From: Filomicrobium sp. | GTDB lineage: Bacteria; Pseudomonadota; Alphaproteobacteria; Rhizobiales; Hyphomicrobiaceae | Assembly: GCA_017792465.1 (NCBI GenBank) | Contig: CP051234.1 | Span: forward strand, 162,606 to 226,605 | DNA length: 64,000 bases | Direction: 5' to 3' | Shown: positions 16,526-25,687 of the stretch, in pieces | Position numbering within the stretch: the stretch's first letter is position 1 | How the letters are laid out: every line of letters starts with the position of its first letter | Translations under genes and position numbers: made by a program | The notes under the pieces: generated by a model | Databases searched by the model: none | Told to the model about the DNA's origin: nothing | What the model saw: only the letters and a program-made list of their open reading frames with translations

Positions 16526-17142
16526 TTGTTTTCTCCTGTGAGGTTTTGTCTATTTGGATTTATTTGGCTCATGATCGTTATGGATCGAACGATTGTTTTT
16601 TTGCTGCCGTCCGATGAGTTGGAATGTAGGCCTGAAAAATCAGAATAGAAACTCACAACGCAGTCCGGTCGTCTCACTTGGCTGCGATGGCTGGCTGGCA
16701 CTTTATGACGAGACTGTGATGGTCGCGTCATGTCTTGGGCGTGTCATGTATTATTGTTTTTAATCAATATGTTGATAGGCGGCCGTGGGGAGCGGTTTAT
16801 CTCGGCTCTATGGTGTTGTCACTGTTGTTCGGGCGTAAATCGGATTTTGACAGGCGCTACTTGTTGGGTTGTTGCCGTTGAAACGGACTTTCGGCTCCCG
16901 CGTTTCTGAAAAGCGTTTCACGGCGGCGTGAATTTGCAGTGTTTTATATTGGCGGGTGCGTGAATAATCGGAATGGTGAAAATGCCGATTATTCAAGGAA
17001 AGGCATATTAAGTCTGATTTAAAGAGCCGGGCCTTCGGTCAGGGCGGGTGTGCCGCTATGGGGCGGCGGTTAGGGCCTTGTTAATAGCCGGCATGGTTTG
17101 ATGCCCTGCGTAGTATTTTGTGTCCATGTAGGAGCGTTGGTT
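16526..17142. other. 617-base spacer without a recognised gene
   Basis: AT-richer than its neighbours. It must hold the promoters of the 57-residue exported protein (leftwards) and the lipoprotein (rightwards). The only structure I see is the inverted repeat at 16962-16994. No convincing tRNA, sRNA or protein signal was found. Confidence 0.5.
16962..16994. repeat. Perfect 10-bp inverted repeat
   Basis: GAATAATCGG (16962-16971) and CCGATTATTC (16985-16994) are exact reverse complements around a 13-base spacer. No T-run follows. The arms suit a dimeric repressor or an RNA hairpin about 150 bases before the lipoprotein gene. Confidence 0.5.
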
Positions 17143-17532
17143 GTGTTCGGTTGTCTATTCGACTGCTGGCGTCTGGCTTGTCAGCAGACGCGGGGACTGG
17201 CTGTTTTGTCGGTTGCCGCGATGTGTCTTTCGGTTGCCGGTTGTGCGTCGAAGACAACTCCACCGCCGCAGGCGCGCATTTATCAGCCGCCGGTGAAAGT
17301 TGCGGGAAATAACCAACGGCTTCGTATCGAAGACGATGGGATCGAAGAGCAGCTGCCACCTCTGCGCCGACGCCAGCCGGTCAAAGACGATCCGACCGAG
17401 CCGTTTTCACCCAATTATGGTCGGGTCCGCCCGATGCAGAGCACCGACGCTGGCGGGCTTCCAGGTATAACGCGCCAGCCATTGCCGGCTTTGGCGGATC
17501 AGGAACTCGCGAAGCCCGCCTCCAGGTCGTAG
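17143..17532 (+). CDS. Small putative lipoprotein
   Basis: A lipoprotein of about 129 residues. The lipobox LSVAGC follows a hydrophobic stretch (GLAVLSVAAMCLSVAGC), and the mature part is proline-rich with basic RRRQPVK and acidic patches, typical of small envelope lipoproteins. The frame is open from an ATG at 17098, but AGGAG lies eight bases before the GTG at 17143, which I prefer. The N-terminus is then still rather long and cysteine-bearing, so a later start is possible. No family recognised. It precedes a GNAT gene by 28 bases on the same strand. Confidence 0.55.
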   Translation: MFGCLFDCWRLACQQTRGLAVLSVAAMCLSVAGCASKTTPPPQARIYQPPVKVAGNNQRLRIEDDGIEEQLPPLRRRQPVKDDPTEPFSPNYGRVRPMQSTDAGGLPGITRQPLPALADQELAKPASRS

Positions 17533-17560
17533 ACTTTTCGCAAAAGCTCGTGCATTTGCG

Positions 17561-18169
17561 ATGTCGTGTGCTGGCGTAAAGGCGAGGAGACCGGCCCTGG
17601 CTGACAAAAGCGACGTTCAAATCTGCCGACTCTCGTCCATGGACGTTGATCCAGAAATCATTGGGCAGATTGACGAGATCTTTTTTACCTCAAGCGCGAC
17701 GCAGGAGTTCTCCAGCCCGGCGGTTCGGGAGGCTTTTCGCGAACGCTGGCTCGGACGCTATCTCACGCACGACCCAGACTGGTTCTATGTGGCGATGAGC
17801 CGGAACCGGGGTGTTGGATACTTGGCCGGTGCGATCGATGACCCGGCGCTGACTCCGCGGTTTGCCGATATTGGGTATTTCAAGGTCTGGGCCAGCGAAA
17901 CGGCGACTTATCCTGCTCACCTGCATGTCAACGTGCTGGCGACGGCCCGCGAACACGGCATCGGATCGATGCTGATCGCCCGATTTGTCGACGATCTGGA
18001 AACTGCGGGCATCAAGGGGGTGCATCTCGTCACAGGGCGCAATTCGCGGAATGTTGCTTTTTATCAGCGCAATGGCTTCAAGCCGGTCGTTTGGATGAAT
18101 TGGAACGGTTCTGAAGTCTTGATGCTCGGCCGGCGGCTTACCACCTCACCGACACAATCGTCCTCGTAG
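17561..18169 (+). CDS. GNAT family N-acetyltransferase
   Basis: A 202-residue protein with the GNAT fold. The acetyl-CoA pyrophosphate-binding motif is visible as [20 protein letters not shown] (around residues 127-146, R-x-x-G-x-G/S type). The later beta-strand and helix motif V-x-L-x-T-x-x-x-N-x-x-A-x-x-F-Y-x-x-x-G-F is seen as [19 protein letters not shown]. The acceptor substrate cannot be told from sequence. The first 25 residues are not conserved-looking, so an internal start is possible. Confidence 0.8.
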   Translation: MSCAGVKARRPALADKSDVQICRLSSMDVDPEIIGQIDEIFFTSSATQEFSSPAVREAFRERWLGRYLTHDPDWFYVAMSRNRGVGYLAGAIDDPALTPRFADIGYFKVWASETATYPAHLHVNVLATAREHGIGSMLIARFVDDLETAGIKGVHLVTGRNSRNVAFYQRNGFKPVVWMNWNGSEVLMLGRRLTTSPTQSSS

Positions 18170-18287
18170 AAGATGGGCCCCGTCTCCCGCGTCGCGGGGT
18201 TGGCCTATTGTGGCCTGCTGCGTTAGTCTCGCGCAGCCAAGTCCCTCCGAGTGCTGTCTAACTCTCCAGAAAGGCTTCTTTCTCCCC

Positions 18288-19079
18288 ATGGTTCGATCGC
18301 CCGTTCAATCAGATGCCGACGCCTCCGGCAGTGATCGCTTCGGTGTGCCGGCGATTGAAATGATCGATGTCAACAAGTGGTATGGAACCTTTCATGTCCT
18401 GAAATCGATTAATCTAGAAGTGCAACGCCGCGAGCGCATCGTCATCTGCGGTCCGTCGGGATCGGGGAAGTCGACGCTGATCCGTTGCATCAACCGGCTG
18501 GAAGCGCATCAGCAAGGGCGCATTGTTGTCGATGGGAATGAGTTGACCGAAGATCTGCGGCAGATCGATGCGATCCGTTCGGAGGTCGGGATGGTTTTTC
18601 AGAGCTTCAATCTGTTCCCGCACCTGAGTGTGCTCGACAACTTGTGTCTGGCTCCGCAGTGGGTCCGCAAAATGCCGCGTGCGGAAGCTGAACAAGTGGC
18701 GATGGAATATCTGGAGAGGGTCAAGATCCCTGAGCAAGCGATGAAGTATCCTGGGCAGCTCTCGGGCGGGCAGCAGCAACGCGTGGCGATCGCGCGGGCC
18801 TTGTGCATGTCGCCCAAGATCATGCTGTTCGACGAGCCGACTTCGGCGCTCGATCCGGAGATGGTCAAAGAGGTGCTCGATGTCATGATCGAGTTAGCCG
18901 ATCAGGGTATGACGATGCTGTGTGTGACGCATGAGATGGGCTTTGCCAAAGCGGTTGCGGATCGCGTGATCTTCATGGATGACGGTGAAATCGTAGAAAT
19001 CGCTCCACCATCGGAGTTCTTCACAATGCCCAGATCGCAGCGCACCAAAGATTTTCTTGGCCAAATTCTCGCTCATTAG
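18288..19079 (+). CDS. aapP: General amino-acid ABC transporter ATP-binding protein
   Basis: A 263-residue ABC ATPase of the polar amino-acid uptake class (AapP/GlnQ type). Walker A GPSGSGKS is at residues 55-62, the signature LSGGQQQR near 160, Walker [13 protein letters not shown] after it, and the H-loop VTHEMGF near 212. The frame is open from 18210, but the 26 upstream codons are not family-like. The rest of the transporter (binding protein and two permeases) follows on the same strand, beginning 195 bases downstream. The usual order in rhizobia is J-Q-M-P, with the ATPase last; here it comes first. Confidence 0.85.
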   Translation: MVRSPVQSDADASGSDRFGVPAIEMIDVNKWYGTFHVLKSINLEVQRRERIVICGPSGSGKSTLIRCINRLEAHQQGRIVVDGNELTEDLRQIDAIRSEVGMVFQSFNLFPHLSVLDNLCLAPQWVRKMPRAEAEQVAMEYLERVKIPEQAMKYPGQLSGGQQQRVAIARALCMSPKIMLFDEPTSALDPEMVKEVLDVMIELADQGMTMLCVTHEMGFAKAVADRVIFMDDGEIVEIAPPSEFFTMPRSQRTKDFLGQILAH

Positions 19080-19145
19080 ATTTGGTTGACGAACATGTCG
19101 CGGCCTAACTGGCCGGCGTTCATGATAGACGGACTAAGTTTGCGT

Positions 19146-19176
19146 CAAGGCTTTGCCAGCTGATAGAGAAGCCTTG
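19146..19176 (+). repeat. 8-bp inverted repeat between aapP and aapJ
   Basis: CAAGGCTT (19146-19153) and AAGCCTTG (19169-19176) pair around a 15-base loop, 67 bases after aapP and 99 before aapJ. It lacks a T-run. It may stabilise transcript ends or lower read-through, letting the abundant binding protein be expressed separately. Confidence 0.45.
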
Positions 19177-19274
19177 GTTTCAAACGGAAAAGTGCGTTAG
19201 TTCAAAGAGGAATGCCGGGCCATGTCGCGCGGCCGTCCAAACGAAGTATGACCCTTATAGGGAGGAGACATCGC

Positions 19275-20300
19275 ATGAGATATTGGCTCGCTGCAGGGCT
19301 CGCGTTGCTTGCAGGTTTTGGCCCGGGCACCGGACCTGCCGCCGCCCAGTCCAGTACTCTGGATGCGGTTAAAGCACGCGGTCAGTTACAGTGCGGGGTC
19401 AATACGGGACTGGCAGGGTTCAGCGCTCCTGGCGAAGGCGGGATCTGGAAGGGTCTGGACGTCGATATTTGCCGAGGAGTGTCGGCGGCGATTTTTAAGT
19501 CGGCCGATAAGGTGAAATACGTTCCGCTGACGGCGAAGGAGCGCTTCACGGCGCTGCAGTCCGGCGAGATCGATGTTCTCTCGCGCAACACGACGTGGAC
19601 CATGAGCCGCGATACGAGCGCGGGCCTCAACTTCGCAGGCATCAATTATTACGACGGTCAGGGCTTCATGGTGAAGAAGTCGCTCGATGTCGTTTCCGCC
19701 AAGGAACTAAGCGGCGCCAGCATCTGCGTGCAGACCGGCACGACGACCGAGTTGAACCTCGCTGACTATTTCCGTTCCAATAAGATCGAATACAACCCGG
19801 TCGTGTTCGAGAAGCTTCCTGAAGTTCTGGCGGCTTATAACTCCGGGCGCTGCGATGCCTTCACGACCGATGTTTCGCAGCTTTATTCGATCAGGCTGAC
19901 GCTGGGCAATCCCAAAGAGCACATCGTTTTGCCTGAGATCATTTCCAAGGAGCCGCTTGGGCCAGCCGTCCGCCAGGGCGATCCGCAATGGGCCAATATC
20001 GTGCGCTGGGTTCTGTTTGCGATGATCAATGCCGAAGAGCTTGAGATCACGCAGGGCAATGTCGAGGAGATGAAGAACTCGAAGAACCCTGAAGTGCGCC
20101 GCCTTCTTGGTGTCGAAGGTGAGTTTGGTGCGGGCATCGGTCTTGATAACGACTGGGCCTACCAGATCATCAAGCTGGTCGGGAACTATGGGGAATCCTT
20201 TGATCGCAATGTCGGCGCGGGTTCGGCGCTCGGGATTGCACGCGGTCAAAACGCGCTTTGGAAAAACGGCGGCCTGCAGTACGCTCCTCCAATCCGCTAA
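19275..20300 (+). CDS. aapJ: General amino-acid ABC transporter periplasmic binding protein
   Basis: A 341-residue periplasmic solute-binding protein. The start at 19275 has GGAGGAG eight bases upstream. A signal peptide spans residues 1-24 (ending PAAAQ), followed by STLDAVKARGQLQCGVNTG, the typical opening of AapJ. Further family features are GLDVDICRGVSAAIF, LTAKERFTALQSGEIDVLSR and GYNPE-like AYNSGRCDAFTTDVSQLY. The length matches AapJ (about 340). It captures a broad range of L-amino acids for the two permeases encoded next. Confidence 0.9.
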   Translation: MRYWLAAGLALLAGFGPGTGPAAAQSSTLDAVKARGQLQCGVNTGLAGFSAPGEGGIWKGLDVDICRGVSAAIFKSADKVKYVPLTAKERFTALQSGEIDVLSRNTTWTMSRDTSAGLNFAGINYYDGQGFMVKKSLDVVSAKELSGASICVQTGTTTELNLADYFRSNKIEYNPVVFEKLPEVLAAYNSGRCDAFTTDVSQLYSIRLTLGNPKEHIVLPEIISKEPLGPAVRQGDPQWANIVRWVLFAMINAEELEITQGNVEEMKNSKNPEVRRLLGVEGEFGAGIGLDNDWAYQIIKLVGNYGESFDRNVGAGSALGIARGQNALWKNGGLQYAPPIR

Positions 20301-20402
20301 GGCAGCTAAGGCATAAGGGTGATGCCCTTTGGGGCGAGAAGACTGCGCGAACTAAGACGAGAGCGGATTGCGCGTTCAGGAGACTAGCCTGCACCGGAGG
20401 GT

Positions 20403-21611
20403 ATGCCGATGACGGGAGCTTCGAAACCGCAATTCGCGCGGCGACGGCCGCGCAGTCTGTCCGACTATTTCTACGATCCCAAGACGCGTGGAGTGGTGCT
20501 GCAAATTCTTGTGGCGCTGCTGCTCGTTTATTTCATCTCCGAGATCGTTTCCAACACCATCCGGAACCTTGAAGAACAAGGGATCGCGTCGGGGTTCGGT
20601 TTTTTGGACCGGACGGCCGGGTTCGATATCTCGCAGTCGCTGATCCCTTATGCCAACACCATGACGTACGCCCGGGCATTTCTTGTCGGGCTGTTGAACA
20701 CGCTGCTGGTAGCCGTGCTTGGGATTATACTGGCGACGCTGATTGGCTTCGTCATTGGTGTCGCGCGGTTGTCGAAGAACTGGCTGATCGCGACGCTGGC
20801 CGGCGTCTATATCGAGACGCTGCGCAACATCCCGCCGCTGTTGATGCTGTTTGCGGTCTACTTCGGCGTGTTGAAGAATTTGCCGGCGCCGCGAAAGAGC
20901 CTGGAGCTGCCGTTTTCCAGTTTCCTCAACGTGCGCGGGCTATACGTCCCCGCTCCGCAATGGGAAGCTGGGATGTCAGTTGTTCTGGCGGCTATTGCGG
21001 CGGCCATATTGGGCATTGTTTTTTTGAATTGGCGCGCGCGCCGAATTCGAATTCAAACTGGCGCGCTGAAGCCCGTAGTGCTGCCTTCGCTTTTGCTGTT
21101 GATCGGCTTGCCTTCGGCGGCATTCCTCGCGACCGGCATGCCGGTGACGTTCGATGTTCCAGAGCTTGGCCGTTTCAATCTGAAAGGCGGGATGGTTGTT
21201 CTACCGGAGTTCATCGCGCTCGTTGCTGGGTTGACGCTTTATACGGCGGCCTTCATCGCGGAGATCGTGCGCAGCGGCATTCTCTCGGTTCCCAAAGGCC
21301 AAAGCGAAGCGGCTGCAGCGCTGGGCTTGAAGGAGAGCCATGCGATGCGGTTGGTGATCATTCCGCAGGCGTTGCGGGTGATCATTCCGCCGCTCACCAA
21401 CCAGTATTTGAACCTCACGAAAAACTCGTCGCTGGCCGTGGCGATCGGATACCCAGATCTGGTGTCCGTCTTCGCAGGCACGGTTCTCAACCAAACCAAT
21501 CAGGCGGTTGAAGTCATCCTCATCACGATGGGCGTCTATCTGACGATCAGTCTTCTCACGTCGGTTTTGATGAACTGGTTTAACGCGCGCATGGCGCTGG
21601 TGGAAAGATGA
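20403..21611 (+). CDS. aapQ: General amino-acid ABC transporter permease
   Basis: A 402-residue inner-membrane permease. It shows the HisM/GltJ-type TM region and the cytoplasmic EAA loop EAAAALGLKESHAMRLVIIP, which docks the ATPase. An extended periplasmic domain between helices and the sequence GIASGFGFLDRTAGFDISQS are characteristic of AapQ rather than of shorter GlnP-type permeases. The gene ends in an ATGA overlap with aapM. Confidence 0.9.
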   Translation: MPMTGASKPQFARRRPRSLSDYFYDPKTRGVVLQILVALLLVYFISEIVSNTIRNLEEQGIASGFGFLDRTAGFDISQSLIPYANTMTYARAFLVGLLNTLLVAVLGIILATLIGFVIGVARLSKNWLIATLAGVYIETLRNIPPLLMLFAVYFGVLKNLPAPRKSLELPFSSFLNVRGLYVPAPQWEAGMSVVLAAIAAAILGIVFLNWRARRIRIQTGALKPVVLPSLLLLIGLPSAAFLATGMPVTFDVPELGRFNLKGGMVVLPEFIALVAGLTLYTAAFIAEIVRSGILSVPKGQSEAAAALGLKESHAMRLVIIPQALRVIIPPLTNQYLNLTKNSSLAVAIGYPDLVSVFAGTVLNQTNQAVEVILITMGVYLTISLLTSVLMNWFNARMALVER

Positions 21612-22729
21612 GGCAACCGATGCATCGTCAGCCGCCAAATCATGCTTCGGCGTTCAGCGCGAATTCTGCCTTCAATTGGGTGCGCGCGAACCTTTTTTCG
21701 TCGTGGAGTAACACGCTTCTGACGCTGCTCGGCCTTTGGGTCAGCTATTTTGTGATCTGGTCGGCGTTGGAATGGGCCGTTTTCACCGCGGTGTTTACCG
21801 GCGAGGATGGGGCCGCCTGCCGCGTTCCAGGAGCCGGAGCTTGCTGGCCGTTTGTCGTCGCCAAATTCAAGGTGTTCATGTACGGGCGCTACCCGGTTGC
21901 CGAGTTGTGGCGGGTGAACCTGACCTACATTCTGGCGATTGCCGGTCTTGTTCCGCTGATGTGGCCGGGCGTGAAGGGGAAGCTTTGGATTGCGGTCTAT
22001 TGCTTTGTCGTGTTTCCGATCCTCGCCTATTTCCTTTTGACCGGAGCGGAATGGCTCGGACTGCGCAACGTTCCGACATCGCGCTGGGGCGGGTTGCTGG
22101 TCACGCTTGTTGTCGCCTGTGTCGGGATCGCAGCTTCGTTTCCTATCGGTGTGATCCTGGCGCTGGCGCGGCGCTCGGATCTGCCGCTGATCAAGTGGTC
22201 TGCGATTTTCTTTATCGAGTTCGTCCGCGGCGTGCCGCTTGTTACGGTTCTGTTTTTTGCTTCCGTGATGCTGCCGCTGTTTCTGCCGGAGAACGTGACA
22301 TTCGATAAGCTGTTGCGCGCGCTGATTGGCGTCGCGCTATTTTCGGCGGCCTATCTGGCGGAGGTGGTGCGCGGCGGACTGCAGGCGATCCCGCGCGGGC
22401 AGTTCGAAGCTGCCGATGCGCTGGGCCTTAATTACTTTCAGAAGATGGGGCTCATCGTGTTGCCTCAGGCCTTGAAGCTGGTCATTCCCGGGATTGTCAA
22501 TTCGTTTATCGCGCTCTTCAAAGATACGAGCCTTGTTCTCATTATCGGCTTGTTCGATTTGCTCGGGATCGTTCAGCAGGCCGTGTCATCGGATGCGAAG
22601 TGGTTCTCGCCACAAACGGCTGCCACTGGATACGTCTTTGCGGCCTTCGTCTTCTGGATTTTCTGTTTTGGGATGAGCCGATATTCGGCATGGCTTGAGC
22701 GGCGGCTGCATACCGGTCACCGCAGCTAG
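21608..22729 (+). CDS. aapM: General amino-acid ABC transporter permease
   Basis: A 373-residue permease that starts inside the stop of aapQ (ATGA at 21608-21611). N-terminal and C-terminal membrane regions flank a less conserved middle, with the EAA loop visible as FEAADALGLNYFQKMGLIVLP near residue 265. WPFVVAKFKVFMYGRYP near the first third is an AapM hallmark. With AapQ it forms the heterodimeric channel. No gene of the system follows. Confidence 0.9.
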   Translation: MRQPMHRQPPNHASAFSANSAFNWVRANLFSSWSNTLLTLLGLWVSYFVIWSALEWAVFTAVFTGEDGAACRVPGAGACWPFVVAKFKVFMYGRYPVAELWRVNLTYILAIAGLVPLMWPGVKGKLWIAVYCFVVFPILAYFLLTGAEWLGLRNVPTSRWGGLLVTLVVACVGIAASFPIGVILALARRSDLPLIKWSAIFFIEFVRGVPLVTVLFFASVMLPLFLPENVTFDKLLRALIGVALFSAAYLAEVVRGGLQAIPRGQFEAADALGLNYFQKMGLIVLPQALKLVIPGIVNSFIALFKDTSLVLIIGLFDLLGIVQQAVSSDAKWFSPQTAATGYVFAAFVFWIFCFGMSRYSAWLERRLHTGHRS

Positions 22730-22773
22730 ACGATTAGCGTCTTGGTAGGCTGGCCGTCGAGCTCCGGCGCAGG

Positions 22774-23925
22774 TCAGCTTGGTTTGCCGACGAGGTTTGC
22801 GACATGCTCGGCGATGGCTGGTGACGACGTCAGGCCCGGGCTTTCAATTCCATATAGCGCGATGAGATTTTCGATCCCGTGGGTTTCGGGGCCGTGGATT
22901 GCAAAGTCCGCGGCCGGTTCGCCTTGAGCATAGATCTTGGGTCTGATGCCTGTGTAACCGGGATCGAGTTTGTCGGCTGGCAGGTCGGGCCAGTATCGGC
23001 GCACTTCGCGGATGAAAGTCTCTTTGCGCTTCCCGTCGGGATCATCGATGCTGTAATCGATTGTGTCGATCCATTGCAGGTCGGGTCCGAACTTGGCTTG
23101 TCCGGCGATGTCGAGGGTCAGGTGGATGCCGAGCCAGGCACCGCTTGGAGCCGGGTAGATCAAATGGCTGAAGGGTGCGCGCTGGGAGAGCGTGAAGTAA
23201 TGGCCCTTGGCGGGATAGACTTGCGGTGGCGCGTAGCCTTCGCGCCAAGATGCATTGATCCGTTTTGCGAGCTGGGTCGCGCCAAGGCCTGCTGAGAGAA
23301 TCAGATTGCGGCAGCTGATAGTTGTTTCTTCGCTGTCTGCGTCATCCCCCGAGGTTGAGCGCGTGGCGAGAGAAAACAAACCGTCCGGCCGAACGTCGAT
23401 GGCGGTCACGTTGGTCGACAGGATGATCTCACCGCCAAGGGAAGTCAGGTGGCCGTCGAGGGCGGTCATCAGTTCGTGGGTGTCGATGACGCCTGTCGAT
23501 GGCGAAAGCAAAGCCGCGATGCAGTCGAGTTCGGGTTCAAGCGCCTTGGCGGCTTGTCCGTCGAGTTGTTCGAGATCGTTGACGCCGTTGGCGCGTGCGC
23601 GTTCGAGGATGGTCTGCAGCTGCGGGACATCTTCGGGCACGGTGGCGACAATCAGCTTACCAAGCCGATTGACGTTGACGCCGTTCTCGGCCGCGAACGC
23701 GTAGAGCATGTCGCGGCCTTTAACGCACATTTTTGCCCGCACGCTGCCGGGCGGATAGTAGATGCCGGCGTGGATGACTTCGGAGTTGCGCGAAGAGGTT
23801 TCCGCGCCGATGCGTTCGTTGCGTTCGATGAGCAATGTCTGATGACCGCGCATCGCCATTTCGCGGGCGATGGCTAGGCCGACAACGCCGGCACCGACGA
23901 CGATCGTTTCAATGTCCGGGCTCAA
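22774..23925 (-). CDS. FAD-dependent oxidoreductase, L-2-hydroxyglutarate oxidase-like
   Basis: A DAO-family flavoprotein. The dinucleotide-binding motif VVGAGVVGLAIAREMAMRG comes right after the proposed start. SSRNSEVIHAGIYYPPGS, GRLG/NRLGKLIVA and PALSPSTGVIDTHELM-like segments match the L-2-hydroxyglutarate oxidase (LhgO) group. Near the end are GYTGIRPKI and FAIHGPETHGIENLI. The frame is open up to a TTG at 24009, but that adds 28 odd residues. I prefer the TTG at 23925, without a strong ribosome site, so the start is uncertain. A terminator for the upstream bactofilin gene lies beyond it. The substrate is inferred. Confidence 0.75.
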   Translation of the reverse strand: MSPDIETIVVGAGVVGLAIAREMAMRGHQTLLIERNERIGAETSSRNSEVIHAGIYYPPGSVRAKMCVKGRDMLYAFAAENGVNVNRLGKLIVATVPEDVPQLQTILERARANGVNDLEQLDGQAAKALEPELDCIAALLSPSTGVIDTHELMTALDGHLTSLGGEIILSTNVTAIDVRPDGLFSLATRSTSGDDADSEETTISCRNLILSAGLGATQLAKRINASWREGYAPPQVYPAKGHYFTLSQRAPFSHLIYPAPSGAWLGIHLTLDIAGQAKFGPDLQWIDTIDYSIDDPDGKRKETFIREVRRYWPDLPADKLDPGYTGIRPKIYAQGEPAADFAIHGPETHGIENLIALYGIESPGLTSSPAIAEHVANLVGKPS

Positions 23926-24064
23926 CTGTGCGTTTCCGTTTGTGGGGTTGGGACGGGATTTTTCAATTGCGGAAATATAGGTTGAGCACGCAGGGACGAA
24001 GCGTTGCAAGGGGCGTTAAGGTTAGGGTCTCGGATGCGATGCAGGTTCCCCGGGCGTCGGCAAC

Positions 24065-24092
24065 AAAAAACGGCCCGATTGCTCGAGCCGTT
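24065..24092 (-). terminator. Rho-independent terminator of the second bactofilin gene
   Basis: On the minus strand AACGGC and GCCGTT (24092-24087 and 24074-24069) pair, with inner TCG/CGA pairs across one mismatch, and are followed by seven Ts (A-run 24064-24070). It lies 34 bases after the bactofilin stop. Confidence 0.7.
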
Positions 24093-24125
24093 GATCGTGA
24101 CTGATGATGTCCGCAAGGGAACGCG

Positions 24126-24647
24126 TCAGGAAGCGAGGCCCGGCGTTGGAGAGTCCGGCAATGGTGCGGCGGCCATCGGTGGCTTTTCGACCGGTGCTGG
24201 GCTCGCCAGTGGATCGTCGCTGCGGCGCGATTTGCCTTCGAAGAATGCACCCTGCTCGATCGCCAGAGCCTTATGATAGATATCGCCTTCGACGTGGCTT
24301 TGGGCCTGCAGCATGACGCGCTTGCCGCGGATCGATCCTTCAACATGGCCGCGCACGACTACTTCCTCGCCGATGATGCCACCGGTGATGTGGGCGCGCT
24401 CGCCGACGATGATATGGGTGCCGCGAATATCGCCTTCGACCTTGCCGTCGATCTGGACCTGGCCTTGCGAAGAGAGGTTGCCGTGGATCGTCAAATCCGG
24501 GCCGATCACTGATGGCGGCATGCGCTCAGCGGGGCGTGCGGTTGCACTCGGCGATGAAACGGAAGGTTGCGCAGGAGCCGGATTTGCGGCTGGCGGGGCA
24601 GGTGGCTTGGGGGCTTCAGACTCGTTCTTTTTGAAATTTGGCAGCAT
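24126..24647 (-). CDS. Bactofilin (polymer-forming cytoskeletal protein)
   Basis: A 173-residue bactofilin. The N-terminal 45 residues are Pro/Ala/Ser-rich, the beta-helix core runs about 46-148 with the recurrent pattern G-x-V-x-x-D-G-K-V-E-G-D (for example VQIDGKVEGDIRGTHIIVG), and a Pro/Ala-rich tail follows. It is closer in length and organisation to Caulobacter BacA than the first copy. The start is the ATG that gives MLPNFKKNE, with a GGAGG ribosome site (24661-24665 on the plus strand as CCTCC). Single gene with its own terminator. Confidence 0.88.
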   Translation of the reverse strand: MLPNFKKNESEAPKPPAPPAANPAPAQPSVSSPSATARPAERMPPSVIGPDLTIHGNLSSQGQVQIDGKVEGDIRGTHIIVGERAHITGGIIGEEVVVRGHVEGSIRGKRVMLQAQSHVEGDIYHKALAIEQGAFFEGKSRRSDDPLASPAPVEKPPMAAAPLPDSPTPGLAS

Positions 24648-24918
24648 AACTCGACACGACCTCCTACAAATAGCCTGACGGCCAATTACACCAACGCCCT
24701 ATCTGGATCGAAAAGGTCCCGCGCGACCGATCGATCTATTGAGCGGCAACTAGCATATTTGAGTTCACTGGTCACCTTTACTCAAACAGGAAAGTGGCGA
24801 CGACTTGGTGAATGCGCATTTGAGCAACATTTTCATGTACATCGCTGCAATATTCACAGGCAATTGGTGGCTTTAATGCTCAGATAATGAACTTTGCCGC
24901 TTACGTACCTCACACGCC

Positions 24919-25386
24919 TTACGCGCCAAGCTCCTTGACGGCTGCCAATACTTCCTCGGCATGTCCGGGAACTTTGACCTTGCGCCAGGCACGGGCGACC
25001 TTGCCGGCTTTGTCGATGAGGAACGTCGAGCGCTCAATCCCCATGTATTTGCGGCCATACATCGATTTTTCGACCCAGACGCCGTAGGCCTCGGCCGCGG
25101 CCTTCTCGGTGTCGGCGAGGAGGCGGACGTCGAGGCTGTGCTTATCGACGAACTTTCGGTGGCTTTTCTCGTCGTTGGGAGAAATTCCCAGGACAATCGC
25201 GCCGGTTTTGGCAAATTGTTTGCTCAAGGCGGTGAAGTCCAAGGCTTCCTTGGTGCAGCCCGATGTGTCGTCTTTGGGATAGAAATACACAACGACCGGG
25301 GTTCCCTTGAGTTTTGAGAGCTGTACCGTCTCACCGTCGGTGTCTGGAAGCTTGAAATTCGGTGCCTTTTTACCCTCTTCGACCAT
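24919..25386 (-). CDS. bcp: Thioredoxin-dependent peroxiredoxin, Bcp/PrxQ type
   Basis: A 155-residue peroxiredoxin with the Bcp catalytic motif FYPKDDTSGCTKEA, peroxidatic Cys44. Classic two-cysteine Bcp proteins have a resolving cysteine five residues later (CxxxxC); here that position is not a cysteine (CTKEALD), so it should act as a one-cysteine enzyme or use an external thiol. YGRKYMGIERSTFLIDKAG is the family C-terminal signature. It reduces hydroperoxides in the cytoplasm. It is divergent from the large AsmA-type gene. Confidence 0.88.
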   Translation of the reverse strand: MVEEGKKAPNFKLPDTDGETVQLSKLKGTPVVVYFYPKDDTSGCTKEALDFTALSKQFAKTGAIVLGISPNDEKSHRKFVDKHSLDVRLLADTEKAAAEAYGVWVEKSMYGRKYMGIERSTFLIDKAGKVARAWRKVKVPGHAEEVLAAVKELGA

Positions 25387-25687
25387 CTTTTTTCTGCCTT
25401 CTCAATGGTGCCTTGATGTATCCCAAATTGCGGCGTTGGTAGTCTCGACTATGCTTCGCGCTCGCAGGATGAGTTGGCGCGTCAGTCGCGTGCTGGGCGC
25501 CGGGGCTGTCGGAACAGCATTGAACCGGTTATCCGATACCGAGGCTCGCGAAGCAATAAGGATCGATTTTGAGCAGTCGACGGGGCCAAGCATTGGCATT
25601 GTTTGCGCGCCATCCCATTGAAATGGGGAATGGCAGCAGCAAATGGATGCGCGTTGTGCTGTGTTCTGATGATTAGCTTTTCAAAGG
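25387..25687. other. 301-base divergent spacer
   Basis: Lies between the divergent bcp and the AsmA-type gene and must hold both promoters. I see no operator, hairpin or convincing small gene. Short frames here lack ribosome sites and family features. Confidence 0.4.
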
